From Hanleya hanleyi (taxonomy: Eukaryota; Mollusca; Polyplacophora; Lepidopleurida; Hanleyidae), in the NCBI GenBank assembly GCA_036873755.1, contig JAVTVY010018674.1:1-64000 (forward strand): a stretch of DNA of 64,000 bases, read 5' to 3'. Positions 23,728 to 36,603 of this stretch are shown in pieces. The notes under the pieces were generated by a model. It worked only from the letters and a program-made list of their open reading frames with translations. It ran no database searches and was not told the origin of the DNA. Numbering within the stretch: the first letter of the stretch is position 1; every line of letters starts with the position of its first letter. The translations under genes were made by a program, and so were the position numbers.

Positions 23728-24310
23728 GTCTGTGGGTGGACTGCTAGTACCCGAAGCCCGTCCGCTGTACATGTCATTCGGCAAATATATGTAGGTTTAT
23801 TGTTTTGGTGGGAAATTTAAGCCGTATGACGTCGGACATTACAGGTTCGTGTTCTGGTTATTCTTGAAATTACCCGGTTTACCCCATGTTGAGGTGTTTA
23901 CTCCAACATGCATTCTCGATGCTCATCCATTAACATCAGATGAGCTACTTGTTTGAGCTGATCTGTCATCACAGCTCCCGGGCTAGCGTGTGGGGGCTAA
24001 GAATGTCCGCTGACTAAGAGTATCCGGCCCCTATCTTCTAACCCAGCTAGGACATTTTTCTCCACATTTGAGACAAGTGTCCATCATTGGTTCCAATAGA
24101 AAATGACATGAAAAGGGACACGCGGCTGAGATACTAAGACTACGTTCGAGAATCCTCCGTATTCTCGTGCCAGAATGTGAGGTCTATAGGGAAGCTTTCC
24201 TGTACAGTCATATGGTTGCTTTTTAGTCGCCAGACGTCGCAAATTTTTTCCACCTCTTCCATATCGCTCCAATTCAGTCATCATGGAAAGATTTCTTTGT
24301 AGAAAATCAA
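23728..24310 (+). repeat. Degenerate relative of the 508-bp unit joined to monomer sequence
   Basis: 23728-23860 aligns loosely with the GGTGGAC...GCCCG...TGTACA junction of the 14.4-kb tandem pair. 23870-24310 aligns well with 48420-48790 (CCATTAACATCAG, GAGCTGATCTGTCATCACA, CATATGGTTGCTTTTTAGTC). It then grades into the complex monomer. Confidence 0.55.
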
Positions 24311-25068
24311 AATTTCCTCAAGAAAAAATATTGCGACAAAAATGGCAATAAGAATTCTCTGTCGACAACAGGCGCGTATTTATCCTTGGGAACTATGTCT
24401 GTGGCGAGTATATAAGCACCTGCGGTGAGAACGTTAAACGGGTAGAACACTGTAATTAATCGATAGTATTTGTTTTGCCAAATCGCGGGAAAAGATGAGA
24501 CCTACATCCTCATTGATCCAATCTTACTTCCAGCACCTCCGGCATCTCGACGCCTTTCAGAGTGCCTACTTCGGAAACAGTTGTCACCTTCAAAGAGTAT
24601 TTCGATTTCATCGCGTCGATAAATGTGTCTGGGGTTCGTAATGAGGGTAATCCGACCAACTCTAGCACAACACATCACTATTAGTCCCCAAACTCGTTCA
24701 TTCCAAAGCTGTTACATCTGATATAAGGCACCAACGGTGCGTGATTCACATCACATATATATTGAATCTTCACTTCGCGTTCCCATCGATAGTGTGCTCA
24801 TGTATTACTTTGCAGTGCATGCATATATCTTCTTTATTATCTCAGTTTTGTTGTTTAAGCATTGTTGAATTTGCTACCCTGAAACACGCAGATTTTCAAA
24901 GTGGAACTTCGGGCTCCAGGTGTGACTGCTGACAAAGAGTAGATATGATGGATATATTCACGGTCCTATTATGTGACCAAAGGGAAAATTCGGGTTCCAG
25001 GTGTAACTGTTGACAATAAGTTGATATGGTGGATATATTCACAGTTTTATCTGTGACCAAAGTGAGAC
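24090..25068 (+). repeat. Complex monomer, partial copy
   Basis: Contains the TACGTTCGAGAATCCTC, AGAAAATCAA, TCGATAGTATTT and two-unit 88-bp landmarks, then stops abruptly at GTGACCAAAGTGAGACA (25068). Other copies continue TTCGA(G/A)GGGAAAC there. Penelope-like coding sequence starts at the break, so the monomer was cut by that element. Confidence 0.7.
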
Positions 25069-26306
25069 AAAGCGAGAAAGAGTTAAACCTACAGTACTCG
25101 CTGACTGGCTGGACCTCACCAAAAGCAAGGTCGTTGAAACAATCCGCCATTTTGACAGAAGTACTCTTCCCCAACCAAAACTAGTACTGAGAAACCTCAA
25201 TTCGCAAGAAGTTCTAGCAAATCTCCAGAGTAAATTCGTCATAGTCCCAGCAGACAAAGCTCCAAATAATATAATATTCAGATGTAAATATTACTATTAC
25301 CAGGTGTTGGTTAAAGAATTGAGTGTGTAGACATATCATCATCAAATATGTCTACTTACTCCCAAACTTCATTTACTCTGGAAGATTTATTTAACAATCA
25401 CAAAAAGTTTCTCAGGGAAAGAGGTATTTGTCTTCCAACCAATCATAACGACATACCAAAAGTATACTGGACTCCCAAAATGCATAAACCAACATACAAA
25501 TCTAGATTCATAGCTGGTTCTAGAAGCTGCACCACCAAGCTTCTTTCAACCCTATTGACGAGGGCTCTTCAGCAGGTAAAAGCATTTTGCGAAAGGTATT
25601 GCGCCACTATTTCTAAAAACTCTGGCGTTGAATGTATTATTGAAAAACTCAAAATGTCTTACGGAAGAACTTGACTCTCTATACTACAATCCCTCACCAG
25701 GACCTCATAGACCGACTAAGTTCATTAATAGTATCTGTGTTCAAGAAAACGGATCGTAGATATATTAATGTCGGAGGCCTTAAAGCATTCTTTAGCTCTA
25801 CTACATACAAGAGATATCATTCATGGGATGTTTCTTTTTTTATAGAGTTGCTTGAATTTCTCATTAAAAATATCTATGTGAAATTTGGCAACACAATATA
25901 GCAGCAGCATATAGGTATTCCAATGGGTACTAATTGTGCACCCCTGTTGGCTGACCTGTATCTGTTCTCTTATGAATATGACTATATGCAGGCGCTTTCA
26001 AAAACCGATACATTCAAAGCCTGTTCTTTCTCATTCATCAAACGCTTTATAGACGATCTTCTCGCTGTGGATAATCGCTATATAAATGACGCAGTGAAGG
26101 ATATATATCCACCTTCACTGGATTTGAAGGAAACTACAGATAGCTCTGCAGGCACATCACATTTAGATCTATATCTCTACAAAAATGAAGCGGGCATTCT
26201 CTCTCATCCACTTTATGAAAAAAGAGATGATTACAATTTCGACATCATAAACTATCCCTTGAGAATTGAGAAAGAAGCGGAGCATCATCTCGCTGTGCCG
26301 GGTTGA
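25069..26306 (+). pseudogene. Penelope-like element reverse transcriptase, decayed
   Basis: Penelope-like elements encode a reverse transcriptase related to telomerase, usually followed by a GIY-YIG endonuclease. In order I see SKFVIVPADKAPNN (about 25229-25270), YWTPKMHKPTYKSRFIAG (from about 25460), TLYTTIPHQDL (about 25674), QQHIGIPMGTNCAPLLADL (25904-25960) and FIDDLL with the paired catalytic aspartates (about 26046-26063), then LYEKRDDYNF. The frame changes near 25327 and near 25667, and there is an in-frame TAG at about 25899-25901. Family similarity fades after about 26262. No endonuclease domain was found downstream, so this is a truncated, dead copy inserted into a complex monomer. 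Confidence 0.85.
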
Positions 26307-27649
26307 ATGGACAGTCAGGTTGGATTTTGAATCACTCGGCAAAGGTATAAAATTGAACATATTTCCTAATTTGATGACGGGAATATATAGAGTGACAATT
26401 GTAGAATATGCTGATGTATTTTGTTTGAAGGTAAATCGTTTATTTCTCGTTTCACCCAAGTGCGTTTCAGACCTTGGTGTATTTTTATATAAATTATGCG
26501 GTTATATATAGGGACTCCATATTTCGACACTTCACTCTAATACCACCGTCCACACTCCCCCCCCACCCACCCCCACCAAACTCTTGTTTTGAGGGCCTGT
26601 GAGGGACACTGATCAGCACTTCGCGGCTATCAAACCGGCCCACTGTAGCGTTGGGCATTATAGATCATGTATTGATCTACTGTCTGTCCCAGATAATATC
26701 CGAGATGTTTTTGGTGATATAATTATTTCGGAGACAATTTATCGGACGATATTGAAACTTCACACAGTAGATAAACTAAAAAGTACTAATTTTATTTCAA
26801 AGTATCAAGAAAATCCTTCCCGTAGTTCTCAATAAATCGCGAAAACAAATATTAGACATGTACGGGCTTGAGATTAGTTCTCGTACGCTTTTCACGGTTT
26901 ATTTTAATTTTATATAAAGTAATTTCTTGAACGACACGAAAATTGACCTGGCTAATGCTGGGGATCAAGACCCTTCCCTTGGAGAGTTTCACGGGTTACG
27001 TAACCTTTCCTTGCGCGTGCAGGAGCAGTTATTAACTGGACTTGTTGGGTACCTCTAACCCACGAGAGAGAGCAATTCTCGTACAGCAGACGAAAGATGC
27101 AATTTTATGCTGAATTGTTGTAGATGTCATCGTTCATGCACTTAAAATAAATATTTGAGTAGTTTTAGAAGAAATAATATATTCTAATTGGACAATTTAT
27201 CAATCTAACCTGTTCACAATGAAAGGCTGAACAGCGATACAACGAGATTATTTTACCTCCAGAAAATCTTTGGCAGTTATCGGAAGTATTAATCTTCGGC
27301 CGTCAATAGCTGATAGAGTAACCACTAATTATCTGATTTTAATTTTAATAATATATTTGGAATCCTGAAGAAATACTTGTTTCAGAAATACCGGTATATA
27401 GATTGATATATTTGTATGCTATTTCATGACGAAAAATTCAACCGGAAAATGACACGGATTTACTGGAAATGTGACTTTGCCGTCATTTCACTGTGAACAT
27501 TGGTTCGGAGATAGGGAGAGGCGGTCGAAGAAAAGCAACGAATGCGTTCAGTGTCACATGACATAAAAACAGCTGTCGAAATGGGATTGTCGTCTGGCTT
27601 TCGTGAAATGAACATGCTGGTCATCAGCCATGTTCCATTTTATCGGCAA
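26307..27649. other. Unassigned sequence after the Penelope remnant
   Basis: I see no gene. A C-rich run lies at about 26557-26578 and a 78-codon frame at 26599-26835 is unrecognised. The monomer part that should follow the 25068 break does not reappear here, so the Penelope insertion was accompanied or followed by loss of the rest of that copy. Confidence 0.35.
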
Positions 27650-30600
27650 CCAATATAGGTACTTCCCCTGGTCGACTGAGATACTAAGGCTACGTCCGAG
27701 AATCATCCGTATTCTCCTGTCAAAATGTGACGTCCCTAGGGAAGATTTCCTCTTGTACATCGCTCCAATATCATTCATCATGAAAAAATGTCTTTGTAGA
27801 AAATCAACATATCCTCAAGACAAAGATATTGTAGAAAATCAAAATTTCCTCAAGATAAAGATTTTGCGAAAACATGGCAATAAGAATTCTCTGTCGACAA
27901 TAGACGAGTATTTAGCCTTGGGAGCTATGTCTGTGGCAAGTTTATAAGCACCTGCGGTGAGAACGAAGAAACGGACAGAACACTGTAATTAATCAATAGT
28001 ATTTGTTTTGCCAAATCGCGAGGAAAGATGAGACCTACATCCTCCTTGATCCAATCTTGCTTTCAGCACCTCCGGCATCTCGACGCCTTTCAGAGTGCCT
28101 ACTTCGGAAACAGTCGTCACCCTCAAAGAGTATTTCGATTTCCTCGCGTCGATAAATGTGTCTGGAGTTCGTAATGAGGGTAATCCGACCAACTCTAGCA
28201 CAACACATCACTATTAGTCCCCAAACTCGTTCATTCCAAAGCTGTTACATCTGATATAAGGCACCAACGGAGCGTGATTCACATCACATATATATGGAAT
28301 CTTCACTTCGCGTTCCCATCGATAGCGTGCTCATGTATTACTTTGCAGTGCATGCATATGTCTTCTTTATTAACTCAGTTTTGTTGTTTTAGCATTGTTG
28401 AATTTGCTACCCTGAAACACGCAGATTTTCAAAGGGGAACTTCGGACTCCAGGTGTAACTGCTGACAATGAGTTGAAATGGCGGATATATTCACAGTTTT
28501 ATTATGTGACAAAAGGGAAAATTTGGGCTGCAGATGTAACTGTTGACAATAAGTTGATATGGTGGATATAATCACAATTTTATATTTGACAAAAGTGAGA
28601 CATTCGAGGGGAGACTTTATCTCACATTCCAACCACTAATTAAAAAGAGAAATAGGTACTCACATGATAAACTTCATATGTAAACGTGTGAGATTGATTT
28701 GTTTCTCAACTATTGTTTTATTCAATCAAACTATAACCAGGGGCTTCGGGGAGAAACAAAAATAAAGAAATCAATAAAAACTCGATAACATTACATGTAA
28801 GTGGATGGGTTACGGCATTCAGTGAAGGTCAAGGGCAGTGTCCATCAACTGTTCATTGAAACATAAACAAAGACAGGCAGACCCTGCAAATAGTCAAGCT
28901 ACGGTGTATGTATGCTATAAAGGATCAGCTTCAATTATTTCTAGACAAATTAATCATTGATGATCGAGCAATTATTGAACTCCTTGCAGAACGCTGATTA
29001 CTCACATGTTTCGGGCATTGAATCTCATGGTGACAGTCGGTATTCCCTTAAGGCTGGGTGGTGACTCTAAAAGTCTTGCTGATATCATTGAAAACTGATC
29101 TTCCGCTTCTCTCTTCTATACTGTTTTTATTTCACACACATATGGAATTGGTGAAAACTGTCACACAAAAATATATCTATCGGTTGTTGACGCAGACATT
29201 CATTATGAACCAAGGCTATATGGTGTATGAGGATATCGTTCATGGTCATGTGGTGGATACACCGATACAAGTACCAATAGATTCGGGGATTTTACCAGAA
29301 ATCTACAAGCTGGTTATTAAAGTCATCAGCTGATTATTAACCGCCTGATTAAAGATACACCAGTTTTGTATTTTTCTCTAATCTCCAATTTGTATAGTAT
29401 AAATAAGAGAACACAGGTTGGTTTCCAGCGAGAGAGAAGGCTAAACGTTCATGAGAGAAGATTGAAAATGACATTTGAGATACGTGACGTATCTTTCGAA
29501 ATTCAGAGGCGAGAGATCAAACTGGAGAGAGAGAGAGAGAGAATTAAGGTTTAACGTCGAGATCAAACTGGAGTATCTGATAGGATAAGGTAATTTGTCT
29601 TATCGTCTCGAAGTGAGAATAAACCCAAATTGACATGTCTGACGCCTCTAAATATCAATAGAGAGAAAATTGGAAATGGCATGCTGTATATCTAAGGGGG
29701 ACAACTCAGTGTGGCATGTCCATCTCATTCGTAGAGAAATACGAAACCGATATATTTGACAGCTAAATATTCCAGATGAAAAATTATTTGCTAAAGCTTT
29801 TCCCGAAGATAAATATAATTGTTATTACAAGTAAGGTGATCATTGGTTTATAATATACTGGCATGAACGTCCATTAGTTCTGAGCTGAACTACTTTTGAT
29901 GAAAAACTTTTGATGAAAATTTGGCCTACTTAGATGACCTAGAAACCCGTAAACATGTAGAAATTATTATTATCTCAGCTGCTGTTTGGACTGTAAACAT
30001 TTATTCCCTTCTACTAATGTTTAAATTATTTACTACACGATGCATGCAGCTAATGGTCAGTCTTAGGTCAAGGTACACACTTAAATCATATCAAACCCTA
30101 CTTCTTAGGTCCGGTGACGTTAGTCACACTCCCATGTATTTCAGATGGAAAACTGGAAATGAGATTTGATCGATCTAAGCGGGATAACTCAAACCAGCTT
30201 TTTTTTATCGCAGAGTAACATTTCAACAGAGAGATCAGTATCCACATTCTATCAATTTAATGTGACGTATCTGTCGTAGAACAGGAGAAAACTGAAACGT
30301 AACTGTAATTTAAAAGAGAAAGAATAGAAATGAAATGTGGCATGTATGTCGGGAATAGGAATGTGAGAGAAAAATAATGTGACATCATACGTAGCATATA
30401 ATTCAAATTCGATGGCGTTTTATTTTTCTACGAAACGGGACAACCCGATATGTTGTCTATTGCGTGGGGAAAGAGACAAATATCAAACTAACATACCTGA
30501 AGTAACTGAATACAGATAAGTGGTTCCAGCAAATGAGAAAATTGAAATTACAAGCGGACATATCTGTTAGGACAAATTTTCATTGAGACAGTGTCATGGT

Positions 30601-32608
30601 CCCTTAGGAAGGAATGACCTCTAAAACAGACACGGACCGCAATGTTCAGTGAGCGGATAGCCACATAACCACAGGCAGGTTTGGTGATGTACCATTATTA
30701 ATTCTAAAGATTTGCAAAAAATGTCCTACCGCTGTCGCGTTTGGTATCGTGTGCATTATATCAGAGATATTCGAATCGACACGTAGTGGCTCTAGAGCGG
30801 GGAACGATTGCTTGTTCCAGCCAGACAGAATATGCAATCATCAATATCGATGTAGAGATAATTGGAGATATAAATAAACAATACCGTTAGAAATAAACGC
30901 ACATGAATCAACGTGGGCGTTAAAATGTAAATGCGCCAGGGTATATTATGGCTCTTTGCTCTTCACGATTTATACGACTTGTAAATGCAACCATCGTGAA
31001 TACACAGCAAAACAATACAGTAACAACATTAATGGGAATCTGATAAATAGGTTTACACTTACAGGTACCATAGACATGTTTAACAAAATAATGATACGCT
31101 ATAGTAAGGCAACCCGAGGACCTTCCGTAACATTTTGCATTCCGTGTAATATTATTCTACTGCGGAGCTGTTCTTGTTTTATTGAATCGCGGGGTGCAGT
31201 CAGAAATCGGTGACGAAAGTGATTGGTATTTTTATTCAAAGCGTCGCTCGCTAAGAGCCATGAAATCGAACGTTCTAAGCGTGTGAAGCTCAATAGTAAT
31301 CTAAGTATGCCAAGTTCGTTTCTCTCTTTTCAAATTATTTCCCTTTCATGAGTTTCCGGTTTCCAATATCAACTGAAAATTCCTGGGAAAATTCGTGACA
31401 TGCTGGATTAAAGCAGCAAACTTGGCACATGGGATGCAAAATTCATCCGAAAACATTTCACATGGGTGGCCGATCTGGGTCAGCCATTTTCCATCAAAAA
31501 AATCCAATATGGCGTCCAAGATAGCCGCGAAACAGATAAATGTCCACATGTTTTTGCGTTCAAGAATTCGATGTATTGATACTTCAATAGATTATAATAA
31601 CACATCGTGTCACAAAAAGGAAAGTTACAGAGATGCGACCTGATTCCCACCAACTGAAAGTTAGTACTGGAACTTATCAAACACAAAATAACATTTCGTA
31701 ACATTTGCAAAAGAAGATATTAAAACATAAATTTGTAACATTATAAAGACGACGGTAGAACGTTTTGAGGAACTATTTATCCCACAACATGATCAAAATA
31801 TTTTAAGACAATCTCAATGGGTTTTTTTGAGATAAAAACAATGTTTTTGAAACAACCTTTGTCAAAACCAGTACACATAAAGTGTTATAACGCCATCAAA
31901 ACTATGTTCCAAAATCGTATTATGTTACCTGGGCCGATTCTTACAAAATTTATCCGAATCACGGAAGGCACCACGTTCTTCAACCCTCTCTACCCTCCGT
32001 CGCGTAGCTCATCACATTTACACGACTCAATTCAACAATCAGATCATCCACCACATTTTCGTCAACCTTGTATTGAATTCGACAACCTAATCATCGACCA
32101 GTCTTTCTCCTGTTTCCACTAGGAACCTGCTAGGGTTTGTAGCTAAAATCACACACGTGTATTATTGTATAGTAAGTTTTAATGATAAGTCGTTCGAAAG
32201 AACTCTCCGGTGCATATCTACATGTGCGAAATATCTGTATTTTAAGGTCACATGATGCCAGCTTGTCGTATGAATTTTCGCCAGTTTAGGCAGTGTAAAT
32301 CATTATTGTTGACTTTTTGGCACCTATGTATGACCGTCAATTCACGGAGTGAAGATTTCAGAAGAAATCCCGAGATTCCGAAATATACAACGTGTGCACG
32401 TATATTATATATTTAATTGTTTGCATGAAATGCAATCAGAAAGCAGTGAATCCTGGACTAGCTACATGTAGATATGCAAGTAGCACAGCATTACATTTCA
32501 TCACAATTATGTTTGTATATTTTAATTTATTTTGTTTATATCTTGGTGTCAAGAGCAATGCAATTTTAAGAAGTATTTTAATGCACGTAAATTCAAGAAT
32601 ATCTTGAG
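27650..32608 (+). repeat. Complex monomer, copy 2 (with M3)
   Basis: Landmark order matches copies 1 and 3. Particular features are a small internal duplication of the GTAGAAAATCAA segment (27797-27850), the SINE-like insert at 29787-30136, a GA microsatellite (about 29526-29541) and the M3 end module (32390-32608). It lacks the ~160-bp block shared by copies 1 and 3. The stretch 31480-32120 has no counterpart in copy 1, so it is a further insertion or retained unique DNA. Confidence 0.75.
29787..30136 (+). mobile_element. SINE-like insert in monomer copy 2
   Basis: Flanked by TATTCCAGATGAAAAATT (29769-29786) and TATTTCAGATGGAAAACT (30137-30154), diverged target duplications of about 18 bp. 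Copy 0 has the empty site (ATATTCCAGATGTAAAACTGG, about 18185-18205). The insert includes TTTGATGAAAA and GACGTTAGTCACACTCCCATG. Long duplications point to LINE-type target-primed insertion. No tRNA-type promoter boxes are clear to me. Confidence 0.65.
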
Positions 32609-32645
32609 ACTGACGTACACATTACAGGCGCTCTTCATCCGCTCA

Positions 32646-32776
32646 ACCCTATCTAGATTTTTCGATATTTTTAGTTATATACTTTCTTCGCAACAACGAC
32701 GTGATAAATTGGTTAATATTAATCTGATGTGAAATAAAATAGTTTTTGCCCACTTTTCCTCGCAGAAAAACCGAAT
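32646..32776 (+). mobile_element. piggyBac-like MITE remnant
   Basis: Begins CCCTATCTAG right after M3 and includes GTTTTTGCCCACTTTTCCTCGC, which matches the interior of the MITE at 6841-7416 (about 7160-7195). Most of the element is deleted. The same junction (M3, then CAACCCTATCT) occurs at 41372, so the MITE was in place before those monomers were duplicated. Confidence 0.65.
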
Positions 32777-32814
32777 TTTACTCACACGAACTCTCACACT
32801 GCCAAATGTTCATT

Positions 32815-35640
32815 TGAGAGGTTTTAGCGGATACGTAGTATGCTAAGCCACACATCTAGCAATTTCTACTGGATATCTACAACCTATGGTATCTCTTGAT
32901 CAGCCCTGACCGTCGTATGAACGTGTCAGCATAGTCGATTTCAATGAAAACCCCGCTAATTCAATTTGAACCATCATCCCCCCAGGATTCGATTCACAGC
33001 AACCTCACTACGCAATATTCAAAACAATAGACAGCAATGCCTAAAACCATCCACCCCACCCGTAACAATAACTCATCCAATTTGTATAGCAGAGAGGATA
33101 AAAGATCATTTTGTTCGAAGACAAAAAAGAAATACATGGCATCTGATGCTGCGTCCCTCTGCGCCCCGCACTCCCATCGCCCCCCAGCACACAAAATCCG
33201 GTATATTACTCCTTTTCCTCTACTAGTGATCACTGAATGAATGACTGACTTGCCTGCAATGGGAATACATGCAGGTCAAATCCTATGTTTATTGTGTAAA
33301 TAGGGACCCAATTTTAGACTGGATTATCAATAATTTCCGATTTAAATAATGGAACAGCAGTCACAGCAAGTTTTTACATGGTTGCAATCCCCTGTACTCC
33401 TGGTAATTTTATCGCAATGTCAATATACATGAGCTACAGCGACCACGTTGGCCCTTCGTGTACATTTGATAGTAGTATAGGCTAGCTAATCTGTTACGAT
33501 CCAGCCGATAGGCCTGTAAGGAACCGTCTATTAATTGCAAAATGATATTCATAAAAGCAAACAAATCCAAGACAGATCACCCACTATCTGTCTCAAACGC
33601 TCGATCAATGAAACGAATTGACAATCGCGTACAGGGTTCAGACACAATTTGCCCAATATTTGGCATACTGTCAAATAGCGTAAATGAGTCTGTCATACTG
33701 CAAAGTATACGATATATGATGATATTTTATCCCAATATCAAAACAAAACATTAAGTATTCAGAACGTTCTTTTCCAGTTTTCCAGTTAAAAATAATAATA
33801 ACTAGAACTCGTGGACTTCGGAAGGCTGCCGTTATCTGTGTGTATTTTATGGATTTGATGTTTGACTGTGATCTGTAGAAATACATAGTTTTCCTTATTT
33901 CACAAAATTGGGTCATGTGTATATTGTTGTGTTATGTGTGATACTTTAGTTACCTTTGTCAGTCATAACAGGATCATTGAAAACTGTCGGCATCATTGAA
34001 AACTGTTGACCGCTTCTCTCTTGCAGGAAACTAGCCTATGTTTATGTATACTATGATTGTCTTTTTTGAATGTGGTGCTAATACTGTTATATGGATATGG
34101 AATAGGTCTTTGGATTATGGACGCGGATATTCTTTAATGGACGACGGCTGAATTATGAATGACGGACTAGACGCTTGTATATGTACAAAGTACAATAATT
34201 TAATAATTCATTTCATTAATTAATTTGGTGGTTCTGAGAATATTTCAATGAAAACTGGAGCGTTTGAAGTCCCCTGACGTTGAAATTACATTTACCAATT
34301 TGTTTGATAGGCATTTAGACGTCGGCGTATATAACACAATGCTATTCTATGGATAACAACTTCTTTATTGATGTGGAACTGACGTTTCGTTGGAGATACT
34401 TCCAACTTTTTCAAAGCTAATGAACTACATAGTACAGTTGAGGGTATTTATACAAATGATTAACAAGCAAACAAGGTCACAAAACAATCATAGAACAATA
34501 TGTGCTACATGAGCTACATGTAGTCATGTCAGGAAAATAAAGAATAATCAGTGAGTATGACTATTGTAATCTACTATTCCTCTGAGTCGGGTAAAGAAAA
34601 TGGATGATTGCAGGTTAAGTTCAAAGAGGCTCCACAGCAATAAAGAAGTTGTTATCCATAGAATAGCATTGTGTTGTACTGATTTGGTTTGGAACCTTAA
34701 CATATTCCGTAACCAGCATGGAAAGAAATCTCGAGTGAGATCCTGTGTCCCAGTTATCCAGATTCCAAATTTGGAAAGAATCTGTTCAGGTTTTCAAAAG
34801 TTACTGTTCAGAAATGAAATTTTAACTTGGCTCCCAGGTGGCACCACCTATAGGCGGATCACCGTTAAAAACAAGCCCAAGAGAGATCTTGAGGTGATGT
34901 TCTCACATGCCAAATTTGAAAAGAATCAGTTCAGTTTTTCGGAAGTTATTGTCCGGACACCCGGACGGAGCCAATACTATATTCTCCCTTTAGCCCTTCG
35001 GGAGACCATTATAGAGCGAAAACATAATGAATGTATTGCTGCAGTTCCAAGTTGAGGAAAGTTTTGTCATACGAATCGAGCACCCTATGCAATGTATTGC
35101 TTAAATAATGGTTACATGGATGATGTGAAATAATATTTAATAAAAACTGGATATTTTGAAATGATAAACATCGTATTGAAATGACAAACATCGTATTGAA
35201 CTGAAATTTTAATAAAAATCTTGACAAAAATAGGATCTTTTGTACTATTGTCACAGTTCACAAATGTTTTAAGCATCTTTATTGAAATATTCACCGGTTT
35301 TGCATATTATCAGAGATATTGGAAACTTCAATGACGTCGCTATGATGATCACGTCGCCATGATGAACATACAGGCACTAAATCACGGAATTCTCCAAACC
35401 TTCATTTATGCATGCAAACGCTTTTGCATAATAACTTCCTGGTATAGTTTGCCGTGGGGTTTGAACAGTTTTTAAGCGATTTGATGCCAAAATTCAAAGA
35501 TGTAGAACAAAGTGTGTCTGTCCACATCTTTCGTTGGGTATTTAAACACAGCAAACTATAAGACGAAATTCTGACACCACCATCGGAATACCTTGAAACA
35601 ATCGCACTGTTGCAAAAATATAGATAATTAACCGTGCGTT
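32815..35640 (+). repeat. Segmental duplication left part, copy B
   Basis: Colinear with 11467-13927 (M1, M2, GTCCGGACAC repeat, A/T tail). Two segments are extra here: 33976-34185, which resembles 43650-43830, and 34287-34676, which has perfect 38-bp inverted repeats. It lacks the 955-bp insertion found in copy A. Confidence 0.8.
34287..34676 (+). mobile_element. 390-bp insert with perfect 38-bp inverted repeats and hammerhead-like box
   Basis: 34333-34370 and 34638-34675 are perfect 38-bp inverted repeats. Copy A of the duplication passes directly across this point (about 12796), giving the empty site. On the minus strand an AACAAAGAAG-like stretch is preceded by ACGAAACGTC (34380-34389) and a 6-bp stem GTTGGA/TCCAAC (34389-34394 with 34401-34406). 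That layout is stem II followed by the GAAA box of hammerhead ribozymes in Penelope-type terminal repeats. The CUGAUGA box is replaced by a UUUGAAA-like sequence, so self-cleavage is unlikely. I infer a non-autonomous Penelope-related element. Confidence 0.6.
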
Positions 35641-35642
35641 TT

Positions 35643-36595
35643 GAACAATCACACTATGAATAGACCCCCAGAGTGAATTCCATTAGAGAGTAAAGACCAC
35701 CTAATTTCAGTTGTCCGGCGCTTTTTTATCCCCGCCTCAACAGAGGTGGTCAGAGCGATGACGCTCTCACAGACAATAACGTCACACGATAATGTTACAG
35801 GTTAATATCAATGACGTCGAAGGTTCTTCGTGACACAGGGTTTGGCGTGCCTTGTGTGCGTTGTAGGTCCATGTGCCGCTGACGTGATGTCCATGGAATA
35901 TAACATGGAGCTTCCTATCTCATCATTCTCTATATCTCTGATATTATCATATAAGTATAACATTTTTTCTCAAAATTTCCCTGGTTAAACTGTTGCACCT
36001 CGTATGCAACATATTGATATTTTATGTAAGTCGTCCAGTCAGTCAACGTGTGCACGATCTTTCAAAAGCAGGAAATTAAAAACACTAAAGTCATTATCTT
36101 TAATTCATAGTTCGATACAGTGTTTATTACAGGACGACTTGAGTCTTGACTTTGGTTACAGTCAGCTGTTTATTTCTATGTATTATTTTCCTGATCAAAT
36201 GCATTTTTATATCCCGAAATTCACCGACATGCTAGTCAATTTCAATTTAAGACACCTCTGAAATATCAAGATATGTAGGGGCAGAAATGTCATCTGCCGT
36301 CGAGCAATGTCTTGACGACTTACATTACAACAACAACAACAACACCAACAACAGTGACAGACTCTTCAGTGACAGACTCTATATTCAGCACATAACTATT
36401 CGCTTTATATTATTCGTGGATATTATGAACAGACACGTAGCTTGCGTTGAGGTGATGAAATTCGCAATCCCGAAGATTTGGACTTTAATTCCGCCAAATT
36501 TCCTTTCTTTCAGTTTCTGTTCACAGCCTTGCCAAGCTCACGGCATCGATTTCAATCCATTGAAAATGGAGGGACAGCGCTAAGCATCATAGGAG
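35643..36595 (+). repeat. Duplicated module ahead of the complex monomer, copy B
   Basis: Counterpart of 14884-15880, with the same TGACGTC words and a longer CAA run (about 36329-36352). It joins directly to copy B's left part because the 955-bp tandem insert is absent. Confidence 0.7.
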
Positions 36596-36603
36596 TTGAT
36601 TTT

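Noticed and set aside
34600..35055. 151-codon frame (MDDCRLSSKRL...)
   Set aside because: Begins inside the 34287-34676 insert and continues into an invertebrate-type GTCCGGACAC repeat. The matching frame in copy A (12810-13022) is broken.
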